64,000 nt of DNA. Source: Rhizobium sp. R635. Its GTDB lineage: Bacteria > Pseudomonadota > Alphaproteobacteria > Rhizobiales > Rhizobiaceae. The notes beneath the pieces are model-generated. The model was not told where the DNA came from, made no database searches, and saw only the letters and a list, made by a program, of their open reading frames with translations. The translations under genes were made by a program, and so were the position numbers. This document shows positions 26,830 to 34,183 of the stretch, in pieces; positions within the stretch are counted from its first letter, which is position 1, and the number at the start of each line of letters is the position of its first letter. The stretch lies in NCBI RefSeq assembly GCF_002211285.1, contig NZ_LOKX01000034.1, positions 62,001-126,000 of the forward strand, read 5' to 3'.

Positions 26830-26873
26830 TTGCAGGCGGGCGAAGGCGCCCGTCTTTCACAAGGGAGGAAGCT

Positions 26874-27866
26874 ATGAGGAAGGCATTATTGCTTACAGCC
26901 GCTGCAGTGCTGGCGATTACGGCAGGTGAGGCCATGGCCGCCAAGAAGCAGCTGGTCATCGTCGTGAAGGGCCTCGACAACCCGTTCTTCGAGGCGATCA
27001 ACCAGGGCTGCCAGAAGTGGAACAAGGAAAACGCATCCGCCGAATATGAATGCTTCTACACCGGCCCGGCATCGACCTCCGATGAAGCCGGCGAGGCGCA
27101 GATCGTCCAGGATATGCTCGGCAAAGCGGATACAGCCGCCATCGCCATCTCGCCGTCCAACGCCAAGCTGATCGCCCAGACTCTGAAGACGGCCAATCCG
27201 AGCGTTCCGGTCATGACGCTCGATGCCGATCTTGCGGCGGAGGATGCGGCGCTACGCAAGACCTATCTCGGCACGGACAATTACCTGATGGGTGCGAAGA
27301 TCGGCGAATACATCAAGAAGGCCAAGCCGAACGGCGGCAAGATCTGCACCATCGAAGGCAACCCCGGCGCCGACAACATTCTGCGCCGCGCGCAAGGCAT
27401 GCGTGACACGCTGAGCGGCCAGAAGGATCTCCCCGCGCTGAAGGGCGAAGGCGGCTGGACTGAGGTCGCCGGCTGCCCCGTCTTCACCAATGACGACGGC
27501 GCCAAGGGCGTTCAGGCGATGACCGACATCCTCGCCGCCAACCCCGATCTCGACGCCTTCGGCATCATGGGCGGCTGGCCGCTGTTCGGCGCACCCCAGC
27601 CCTATCGCGACCTGTTCAAGCCGATGGCAGACAAGATCGGCAAGAACGAGTTCGTCATCGGCGCCGCCGATACGATCGGCGACGAAGTGGCCATCGCCAA
27701 GGAGGGCCTCGTTACCGCGCTCGTCGGCCAGCGGCCGTTCGAAATGGGCTATAAGGCTCCCTCGGTCATGATGGACCTGATCGCCGGCAAGCCGGTCGAA
27801 GACCCCGTCTTCACCGGGCTCGACGAATGCACCAAGGATACCGTCGACACCTGCATTCAGAAATAG
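26874..27866 (+). CDS. periplasmic sugar-binding protein
   Basis: 330 aa from the ATG at 26874 (AAGGGAGG ribosome site). Signal peptide MRKALLLTAAAVLAITAGEA, cleaved near AMAA. Type I binding fold: VIVVKGLDNPFFEAINQGCQ, IAISPSNAKLIAQTL, KTYLGTDNYLMGAKIGEYI, AFGIMGGWPLFG. Several cysteine pairs (QGCQKW, EYECF, KICTI, DECTKD) may form disulfides, unlike ChvE or XylF. Partner of the divergent permease/ATPase pair at 23.8-25.7 kb. Confidence 0.88.
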   Translation: MRKALLLTAAAVLAITAGEAMAAKKQLVIVVKGLDNPFFEAINQGCQKWNKENASAEYECFYTGPASTSDEAGEAQIVQDMLGKADTAAIAISPSNAKLIAQTLKTANPSVPVMTLDADLAAEDAALRKTYLGTDNYLMGAKIGEYIKKAKPNGGKICTIEGNPGADNILRRAQGMRDTLSGQKDLPALKGEGGWTEVAGCPVFTNDDGAKGVQAMTDILAANPDLDAFGIMGGWPLFGAPQPYRDLFKPMADKIGKNEFVIGAADTIGDEVAIAKEGLVTALVGQRPFEMGYKAPSVMMDLIAGKPVEDPVFTGLDECTKDTVDTCIQK

Positions 27867-27917
27867 GATGCCCATCGGAGCGCTCACGCGAGCGGGCGCT
27901 CCGACACGCCACCTTCA

Positions 27918-28787
27918 TCAGAGGTTGGAAAATAACCAGTCCGAAAACGCGCGCATACCAGCCGTGACCGGCCGCGATTGCAGGCGCGTCAGCCAATAGC
28001 TTCCGAGCGATATGGTTGTCGGAAACGGCTGCACGATCGCGCCCGAGGCAAGGTGCCTTGAGAACATCGATGGCGGCGCGAGCGCGATTCCCAGTCCCTG
28101 GAGTGCGGCCTCCATCATGCCGACCGAGGAATCGAAGACGATACCGGCATTCACCTGCGCGGCCGGCGGCACACCGGCCGCCCGAAACCATGTGCTCCAC
28201 TCATCCGCCCGATAGCTGCGAAGAAGCGTCGCCCCGGCAAGATCCGCCGGCGACCGGATATCCTCCGCGAGCTTGGGAACGCAAAGAGGCGAGAGCGGGG
28301 CATCGAACAGGCGCGTCGCCTCCGTGCCGTGCCACGAACCGCTGCCGAAGCGGATGGCGAAATCCAGCCCCTCGGCGGCCGGATCGACGCGGTTGTTGTT
28401 GGTGGAGACCCTGACATCGATGAAGGGGTGGCGGCCCTGGAAATCCGAGAGCCGCGGCAGCAGCCAGCCGACCGCGAAGGTGCCGACCACGCCCAGAAAC
28501 AGCAATTCCCTGACCTGCCCGGCCTCGATCCTGTCAAGCGTCGTCGCCATCTGATCGAAGGAAGCTGTCACCGTCGGCAGCAGCGCCTCGCCTTCCGCCG
28601 TGATCTTCAGGCCGCGGGGAAGACGCTGGAACAGCGATACGCCCAGTCGCTTCTCGAGACCCTTCACCTGCTGGCTGACGGCAGCCTGGGTCACGCACAG
28701 CTCGATCGCCGCGCGGGTGAAGCTCAGATGCCGTGCCGAAGCTTCGAAGGCCCTCAAGCCGTTCAAGGGGAGGAATTGCCGGACCAT
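27918..28787 (-). CDS. ampR: LysR-type beta-lactamase regulator AmpR
   Basis: 289 aa from the ATG at 28787, which reproduces the AmpR start (PLNGLRAFEASARHLSFTRA) and its usual length of about 290. HTH AAIELCVTQAAVSQQVKGLE. The effector domain matches AmpR closely: STNNNRVDPAAEGLDFAIRF, LLRSYRADEW and LGSYWLTRLQSRP. In Enterobacteria AmpR senses muropeptides and activates ampC. The divergent ampC at 118 bp confirms the pairing. An in-frame start at 29069 would run into ampC and is rejected. Confidence 0.93.
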   Translation of the reverse strand: MVRQFLPLNGLRAFEASARHLSFTRAAIELCVTQAAVSQQVKGLEKRLGVSLFQRLPRGLKITAEGEALLPTVTASFDQMATTLDRIEAGQVRELLFLGVVGTFAVGWLLPRLSDFQGRHPFIDVRVSTNNNRVDPAAEGLDFAIRFGSGSWHGTEATRLFDAPLSPLCVPKLAEDIRSPADLAGATLLRSYRADEWSTWFRAAGVPPAAQVNAGIVFDSSVGMMEAALQGLGIALAPPSMFSRHLASGAIVQPFPTTISLGSYWLTRLQSRPVTAGMRAFSDWLFSNL

Positions 28788-28905
28788 ATCGAGCCCTAGA
28801 ATTTCTTGTATCTGCTGCGAGATATCATCGTTTGTGATCGCAAAACAGCGCCGGTAAACGCCATCCACATGCGCTTTGCGCACTGCTGATCTGGAGGATG
28901 ACGAA

Positions 28906-30060
28906 ATGAAAAGCCTTGGGATAAAAATTTTATCGGCCGTTCTGATCTCCGCATGTGCTTCCGCGAGCGGCCTTGCCGCCGACGAGGCGAAAGTGAGGGC
29001 GATCACGGACGCCGCGATCAAGCCGCTCATGGAAAAACACGCCATACCGGGCATGGCCGTCGCCATCACCGTCGACGGGCAGGATCACATCGTCAATTAC
29101 GGCGTCGTGTCGAAGGATACGGGCAAACCCGTCGGGCCGGAAACCCTGTTCGAACTCGGCTCGATCAGCAAGACCTTCACGGTGACGCTGACAACCCTCG
29201 CGGAAGCGAACGGCGATCTTTCCCTGTCCGACAGGGTGAGCAAATATCTTCCCGCGATGAAGGGAAAGCCGTTCGGCGATGTCGTCCTGATGAACCTCGG
29301 CACCCACACGGCGGGCGGATTTCCGCTGCAGGTTCCCGATGATGTCACAAACGAAAAACAGCTGATGGCCTATCTCCAGGCCTGGAAACCCTCCTATGAG
29401 GCGGGAAGCCACCGGAGCTACGCCAATCCAAGCATCGGCATGCTCGGCTATATCACGGCAAAAAGCATGGGCGGCGATTTCACGAGCCTGGTGGAAAAGC
29501 AACTCTTCCCCTCGCTCGGCCTGAAAAGCACCTTCATCGATGTGCCGAAATCGCGGATGGCGGACTATGCCCAGGGCTACAAACGCACCGGCGAACCGGC
29601 CCGCATGAGCCCAGGCCTGCTTTCATCGGAAGCCTACGGCGTCAAATCCACCGCAAGCGACATGATCCGCTTCGTCGGTGCGAATATGGGCATGGTCAAG
29701 CTCGACGGGAGATTCCAGCAGGCGATCACCCATACCCATACCGGCTATTTCAATGCCGGCGCGATGACCCAGGATCTCATCTGGGAGCAATATTCCTATC
29801 CGCCTGCCCTGAAGACCCTGCTGGAGGGCAATTCACCCGCGATGCTCAAGACGACTTCCGTCTCCGAGCTGAAGCCGGCGATGAAACCGCGCGACGACGT
29901 ATGGATCAACAAAACCGGCTCGACCAACGGCTTCGGCGCCTATGTCGCTTTCGTCCCCGAAAAACGTCTCGGCATCGTCATGCTCGCCAACAAGAACTAT
30001 CCCAACGAAGAGCGCGTCTCCGCGGCCTACGAAATATTGGCTGCACTCTCAGCAGAGTGA
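28906..30060 (+). CDS. ampC: class C beta-lactamase AmpC
   Basis: 384 aa from the ATG at 28906 (GGAGGA at 28893). Sec signal peptide ends near GLAAD. Serine-hydrolase motifs are complete: SISK (S-x-x-K) near residue 86, YAN (Y-x-N) in RSYANPSIG near 172, and KTG in WINKTGSTNGFGAYV near 340. It hydrolyses cephalosporins and penicillins in the periplasm. A closely related DD-peptidase activity cannot be excluded by sequence alone, but the adjoining ampR supports inducible beta-lactamase. Confidence 0.93.
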   Translation: MKSLGIKILSAVLISACASASGLAADEAKVRAITDAAIKPLMEKHAIPGMAVAITVDGQDHIVNYGVVSKDTGKPVGPETLFELGSISKTFTVTLTTLAEANGDLSLSDRVSKYLPAMKGKPFGDVVLMNLGTHTAGGFPLQVPDDVTNEKQLMAYLQAWKPSYEAGSHRSYANPSIGMLGYITAKSMGGDFTSLVEKQLFPSLGLKSTFIDVPKSRMADYAQGYKRTGEPARMSPGLLSSEAYGVKSTASDMIRFVGANMGMVKLDGRFQQAITHTHTGYFNAGAMTQDLIWEQYSYPPALKTLLEGNSPAMLKTTSVSELKPAMKPRDDVWINKTGSTNGFGAYVAFVPEKRLGIVMLANKNYPNEERVSAAYEILAALSAE

Positions 30061-31131
30061 CGTCGGCAACCGCTCAAAATCAGGAAGCAACACGGAAATG
30101 AACATCGAATAAACAGAAGTTATGCACAATAAACTGCAATCACACCAATAATGATATTCGACAAAGTGGATTTTTACTGTCATCACACCTGTGTACAGTG
30201 CAAAATTCCTAATTGAGGACCCGCCAACCACCCCGGCGGGTCCTCATTTTGTTTCAAGGCAGATTGCGGCGATGCGATCCCTCGCCATCAGGCACGGAGC
30301 TGAAGTACATCAGCCATAGTGAAATATCTCCCACCACATCATTCGTAACCCAGAGAGTCAAAATCCAGATTTGAAGTTGTGACCGCAGTCACCGTCATCA
30401 TATGGATATTATTGATCGTTAATACGGATGAATATCTATCGAGCATTCGACTGAAATACATATACTGATCATCAAGTGTCTAAAGTTTAATCACCTTATA
30501 ATTGATATTTAAATACAACTTCTATATGAAATCGTAAATTTTACCTTTTGATAAAATTTTTATCTCCATGCACAATTTTTGCTCAGATTTACTGCCGTTT
30601 GGAAGAGGCCAACCGTCTCCTTCCCGAGAGCGAAAATGCCCGCCAAAAACCCTTTTCCGCATCGGCCTCGCGGCGCTGCCGGCAGGCCGCCGGCATTGGT
30701 GACGACGGCATCGCGGCGGGCCGGTGAACCGCCTCCCGGGCGCGCACGCGGAAGGACATCGATCCAGGGTAGGCACCGCCAGGATGACGCCGCCGAGATG
30801 TCGTGATAAATCAAATCGTTACACCAGAGGTATCGGCGATCCGCCAGGCAGTATTCGGTGCGTTGTACCACCCTCGGATACGATCGCGCCGGGCTCGACC
30901 GGGACGCCGATACGACCCGCCCTCTTTGGACGATCCACACGCTTGAGACGACCGATATATCTGAGCGGCGTTAGGCCCTGCCAATTCAGCGCGCCGGCAT
31001 GCTCCGCACCGGGCTCCAACCTGTGTCGAAATGGTCGCACTCGGCAGCCGAATCAATCCGTCATAAAGCATTTGCTTGCTCAACTTATAATTTGTGTCAT
31101 GGTCACTGTAAGTAGTGAGGGAGCCGACCAG
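30061..31131. other. 1.07-kb intergenic region
   Basis: Bases 30061-30600 are strongly AT-rich, apart from a terminator at 30214-30250. Bases 30600-31080 are GC-rich but the open frames there have no conserved look or ribosome sites. I see no RNA gene or mobile element. The second half may hold a decayed gene. Confidence 0.45.
30214..30250 (+). terminator. rho-independent terminator downstream of ampC
   Basis: TGAGGACCCGCC (30214-30225) pairs perfectly with GGCGGGTCCTCA (30235-30246), followed by four T. It is 150 bp past ampC, so it may end ampC message or an unseen short transcript. Confidence 0.85.
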
Positions 31132-31338
31132 ATGAGTGATTTAGCATCGCAGATTCCGGAATTTGGTTACGATGAGCGCGTCATGATCTGCCGCAAGCAG
31201 ATCGAGAAGGCGGTTTATCAGTTCATTGCAAACACCAAGGTCGATGGGTGCGATCCGGCGGAAGTCGCAATGGCCATCGCGGATATCGCCGACGACTACA
31301 TTTTGCTTCTGGCGCAGAAGCGCAATCTGACCCACTGA
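31132..31338 (+). CDS. small conserved-looking protein, unknown function
   Basis: 68 aa from the ATG at 31132 (GAGGGAG ribosome site about 9 bp upstream); an ATG at 31099 in frame is less well placed. Two amphipathic helices (ERVMICRKQIEKAVYQFIAN and PAEVAMAIADIADDYILLLA) separated by a turn with TKVDGCDP. No export signal or membrane segment. The protein-like composition and clear ribosome site support a real gene. Not recognised. Convergent with the YcaO-TfuA unit. Confidence 0.6.
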   Translation: MSDLASQIPEFGYDERVMICRKQIEKAVYQFIANTKVDGCDPAEVAMAIADIADDYILLLAQKRNLTH

Positions 31339-31528
31339 GGTCGCCGATCCGCGGCAAGGCAGCCGCTCGTCCAGGGGACGGGCGGACGGTGATCCCGCAA
31401 CCGCTTCCCTGATGGAGGCGTCGCTGAGGGAAGCACCACAGCCGCTTGAACCCGCGCAGAGACGGCTCCGCCGCCAGCGCGGCTCATTCGACCGACATCT
31501 CTCACCAGCCCGCTTATCTCCACGCACG

Positions 31529-31562
31529 AAAAACCCCGAAAGTCGGAACGATCTTCGGGGTT
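31529..31562 (-). terminator. terminator of the YcaO-TfuA unit
   Basis: On the minus strand AACCCCGAA (31562-31554) pairs with TTCGGGGTT (31540-31532), followed by a run of T (31533-31529). It lies 130 bp after the last gene of the unit, just beyond a dispersed repeat. Confidence 0.75.
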
Positions 31563-31586
31563 GTTCAGATTGATGGCAGCAGCCGT

Positions 31587-31694
31587 CTAGAGCATGTCGC
31601 GCAAAAGTGTGCAGCGGTTTTGCGGGCAACGACATGCGGAAAAACAAGGACCTAAAGCGCGAGGAGCGAATCTGAAAGATCGCGACGCGCTTTA
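31587..31694. repeat. dispersed CTAGAGC palindromic repeat, copy A
   Basis: Starts CTAGAGCATG and contains a 24-nt core (31601-31624) identical to the core of the copy at 50685. The right half has its own inverted pair (AAAGCGCG...CGCGCTTT). The element reaches into the stop codon of the 82-residue gene. Confidence 0.7.
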
Positions 31695-31940
31695 GTGGCT
31701 TCTCACGCTCATCTGCGGAACGGGGGAGCTCAACTCGGCCAAATCCCGGGTCAAGCCCTCCCCCACTTCCTGTTTCACCGCCTCGAGCGCGAGATCGAGG
31801 CAATGCGTCGCGAACTGCAGTTTAACGTCCTGGGCGACCTGCCGCGCATACGCGATCATCCGCGCAAGCGCGACGAGTTCGTCCAGACCATCTTCCGCCC
31901 CTTGGTCTGTGTCTATCCTAGCAGCCGATGTCACGCCCAT
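31692..31940 (-). CDS. 82-residue helical protein at the end of the YcaO-TfuA unit
   Basis: 82 aa from the ATG at 31940, preceded by GGGAG about 12 bp upstream; a longer frame from 32015 adds an unconserved-looking stretch. Acidic, almost entirely helical (DELVALARMIAYARQVAQDV, LDLALEAVKQEVGEGL) with one Cys/His pair (ATHCLD). No domain recognised. Same direction as tfuA, 103 bp downstream, so probably part of the peptide-modifying unit, perhaps as a chaperone or immunity partner (inference). Its stop codon is supplied by the edge of a dispersed repeat. Confidence 0.6.
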   Translation of the reverse strand: MGVTSAARIDTDQGAEDGLDELVALARMIAYARQVAQDVKLQFATHCLDLALEAVKQEVGEGLTRDLAELSSPVPQMSVRSH

Positions 31941-32043
31941 GCCCCATTCTCCCACGAATTCAAGGCACAATACGCCGGCGGACACGTTCCAGCCCGTGAA
32001 AAAAGCGTGACACAACCCTCGGTGACGATTGTCACATTCGGGC

Positions 32044-32751
32044 TCAAAGCACAGGTCGAGTCCGGAACGAGGTTTCGTGGAGCTTCCAGCGCGGAACGAC
32101 CGTGGAGCGGGCGTCCTCGGCCTCCTGTACGGCTTTCAGCAATTCCAGGGCATCGACGCGCTTTTGATCGACGGAATGCGCCACGAGGGACGCCAGCAGC
32201 CGCGGGCGCTCCGGCTCGGCCAGATCGGCGCATTGCTCGACGATCGCCCGCCATGTCCGTTTCTTGAAGAAAATCGCGGCTGCCGCCTGCTCGATGCGGT
32301 CGCGCGCTCCGCGTGTCAGCAGCCCGCCGTCCTCCATCGCATCGAGTGTCGCGTTGACATTGACGAGCGGGATCGTCAGCGGCTTGCTGCCGAGCGCGCT
32401 CGGGGCATGCGTGAGCGCGACGGCGGCATCGTCGACGAGCCGGCCGGTGCGATAGTCTTCGAAGATCCGGCCGATCCCGATCATGCCGAACGGATGGCAT
32501 TCGGCCGCCCGCAGCGCCCCCATGCTCGCCGCCCCCATGACGATCACCCCGAGCGACAGGGCGTGGAGAATTTCCTTGTGCCAGACCGGCGCCACATATT
32601 CGAAGCCGCCGTCGATCAGGCCGATGACGTTGGCGCCCTCTTCCACCGCGGCCAGCACGTCGCCCCGCGTGGCGGGCGGCAGCACGGCTATTCCCTCGCC
32701 GGCAAGCAAAGCCGCGTCGGGAAGACTGGGACCTGCAAAAATGATCTTCAA
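32044..32751 (-). CDS. tfuA: TfuA-like protein (YcaO partner)
   Basis: 235 aa. Clear TfuA core domain: IIFAGPSLPDAALL at the N-terminus, PPATRGDVLAAVEEGANVIG, LIDGGFEYVAPVWHKEIL, and MGAASMGALRAAECHPFGM near residues 70-92, the family hallmark. TfuA was first described beside the R. leguminosarum trifolitoxin genes. In thioamide peptide systems and in methanogens the TfuA-YcaO pair installs thioamides, TfuA probably delivering sulfide. Overlaps the end of ycaO by 4 bp (ATGA). The C-terminal 90 residues are helical and lack the long extension of some homologs. Confidence 0.92.
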   Translation of the reverse strand: MKIIFAGPSLPDAALLAGEGIAVLPPATRGDVLAAVEEGANVIGLIDGGFEYVAPVWHKEILHALSLGVIVMGAASMGALRAAECHPFGMIGIGRIFEDYRTGRLVDDAAVALTHAPSALGSKPLTIPLVNVNATLDAMEDGGLLTRGARDRIEQAAAAIFFKKRTWRAIVEQCADLAEPERPRLLASLVAHSVDQKRVDALELLKAVQEAEDARSTVVPRWKLHETSFRTRPVL

Positions 32752-33941
32752 AACCCGATCGCCCTCGCAAGCGCCCTCGTTCCAAACCGCCGGGCTCGCT
32801 CACCCTCCGGATTTTCGAGCTCGGGAATGACGACCTTCACGACGCTGAAGGGAAGCGTCTCGTCGCTGAGGCGCACGACCACGACCGAAGCGATTCCCCT
32901 GTTTCGCAGAGTATCGAGCACATGCTGCAGCAGGAGTGGCAAATCCTGCCGGCTCCCGCTATCGCCGGCGGCGGGCGGCACGGCAACCGCATCGAAAGCC
33001 CGCCGCAAGGACAGCGGCAAGCATCCCGTGAAAGTGGCCGGAGAAATATCGTCCCGGGCGCCGCTGATATAGGTGAGCCGCGACTGCACCGCCTCCGTCA
33101 CCGCGCGGATGGCGGCCCGAACGGGAGAGGGATGCGCGCCCGTGCCGCCTGTCACTTCGACCAGGCGGATATCCCTGTCGCCATGGATATCACCAGGGCC
33201 GAGCATGGCGGTGAAACACGGGATCGCAATGTCGCTGGTGATGTCGAAAAGCCTGAGCGCCAGGCCCGACGCTTCGATCTTGTCGATCAGCCCGGTCAGC
33301 GCGCTATCCTCGAAACCTCGGGGATCGACACAGCGGGAATAACGATGCGCAGCAGCACCCACCTGCCACAGCACATGGGCGTCACGCTCGATGCGCTCCA
33401 GCACGCCATGAAAGATCGCCTCTTCGAGATTGTTTCCCGATGCCAGCCCATCCGACGACATCCAGTACCGGGCGTCGCGCGTGCGGTCGAGCACCACCGC
33501 GTCGAAGGGGATATGGATCGCATCGCCTGTGAGGATATTGCGGCCGGCAACCCATTCGGTCTCCTCGTCCGGCGCGAGATCGGGCTTATGCAGCGCGATC
33601 AGGCAATCCAGCCTATCGACCGAAAAGCCCCTCGCCTGCAGAGCGGAAGCCGAGCCGCGGACGCGCTCGACGGAGGGTTCGCCGGCAACGGCCCGCTCGA
33701 GGGCTTCCATGATCGTGGATACCTTGGCGTCGAGATCGGTCAGGCCCTTTCCCTGGGCGATCACGATCGACCGGGAGTTCGGGGCATAGGCGCACCAGAC
33801 GGGGATGCCGATATCGTCCAGTCCGGTATGGCGCGCGACCCTCGTTATGCCGAACCCGGCCAACAAGGGTTCGACGCGGGAAAGGGTTTCCCGCGGCGAA
33901 ATGATCCTGTCGGAATATATGATCCGCTGCCGATGTGTCAG
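32748..33941 (-). CDS. YcaO-domain peptide-modifying enzyme
   Basis: YcaO ATP-dependent backbone-modifying enzyme. ATP-site motifs are present: VSTIMEALERAVAGE, EAIFHGVLERIERDA, and GGTGAHPSPVRAAIRAVTEA before QSRLTYISGARDD. The C-terminus (RALARAIGF) lacks the PxPxP tail of azoline cyclodehydratases, consistent with TfuA-type YcaOs. Start problem: conserved YcaO sequence (SPRETLSRVEPLLAGFGITR) extends upstream of the first ordinary start, a TTG at 33866, and continues in frame to the UGA of the preceding gene at 33951. The only NUG codon there is CTG at 33941, used here (397 aa). See the finding on this junction. Overlaps tfuA by 4 bp. Confidence 0.9.
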   Translation of the reverse strand: MTHRQRIIYSDRIISPRETLSRVEPLLAGFGITRVARHTGLDDIGIPVWCAYAPNSRSIVIAQGKGLTDLDAKVSTIMEALERAVAGEPSVERVRGSASALQARGFSVDRLDCLIALHKPDLAPDEETEWVAGRNILTGDAIHIPFDAVVLDRTRDARYWMSSDGLASGNNLEEAIFHGVLERIERDAHVLWQVGAAAHRYSRCVDPRGFEDSALTGLIDKIEASGLALRLFDITSDIAIPCFTAMLGPGDIHGDRDIRLVEVTGGTGAHPSPVRAAIRAVTEAVQSRLTYISGARDDISPATFTGCLPLSLRRAFDAVAVPPAAGDSGSRQDLPLLLQHVLDTLRNRGIASVVVVRLSDETLPFSVVKVVIPELENPEGERARRFGTRALARAIGF

Positions 33942-33950
33942 AACGCCGGC

Positions 33951-34163
33951 TCAGCCGTCGACATGGCCGGAAAGGGCGACCTGCACCGACGAAACGGCGA
34001 CCGCGAGGTCGACATTGTTGACGAAGGTGCCGCCCGTTTTGCGCAGGTCGTTCACGGTCGCCAGATCTCCCGTCGGATTGAGAGGCTTGATCGTGCCCGC
34101 ATCGAGATCGGCAAGCCAAAGCCCTGTCTCGCCGGGTATTCCGATAATGACTGCCTTTGCCAT
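33951..34163 (-). CDS. candidate RiPP precursor peptide (70 aa)
   Basis: 70 aa from the ATG at 34163 with AGGGGC upstream, 20 bp after the regulator gene. The N-terminal 50 residues could be a leader (MAKAVIIGIPGETGLWLADL); the C-terminus DLAVAVSSVQVALSGHVDG is Val/Ala/Ser/Gly-rich without Cys, a possible core. Short length and position directly before ycaO-tfuA are what a substrate gene would show. It ends with UGA and the same frame continues into YcaO. It could instead be a fused N-terminal recognition domain of YcaO. No database check was possible. Confidence 0.6.
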   Translation of the reverse strand: MAKAVIIGIPGETGLWLADLDAGTIKPLNPTGDLATVNDLRKTGGTFVNNVDLAVAVSSVQVALSGHVDG

Positions 34164-34183
34164 GTAATGCCCCTAAGTGATTG

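Noticed and set aside
30522..31083. Several frames of 75-126 codons on both strands
   Set aside because: Pro/Arg/Gly-rich, without starts or motifs; consistent with non-coding or decayed DNA.
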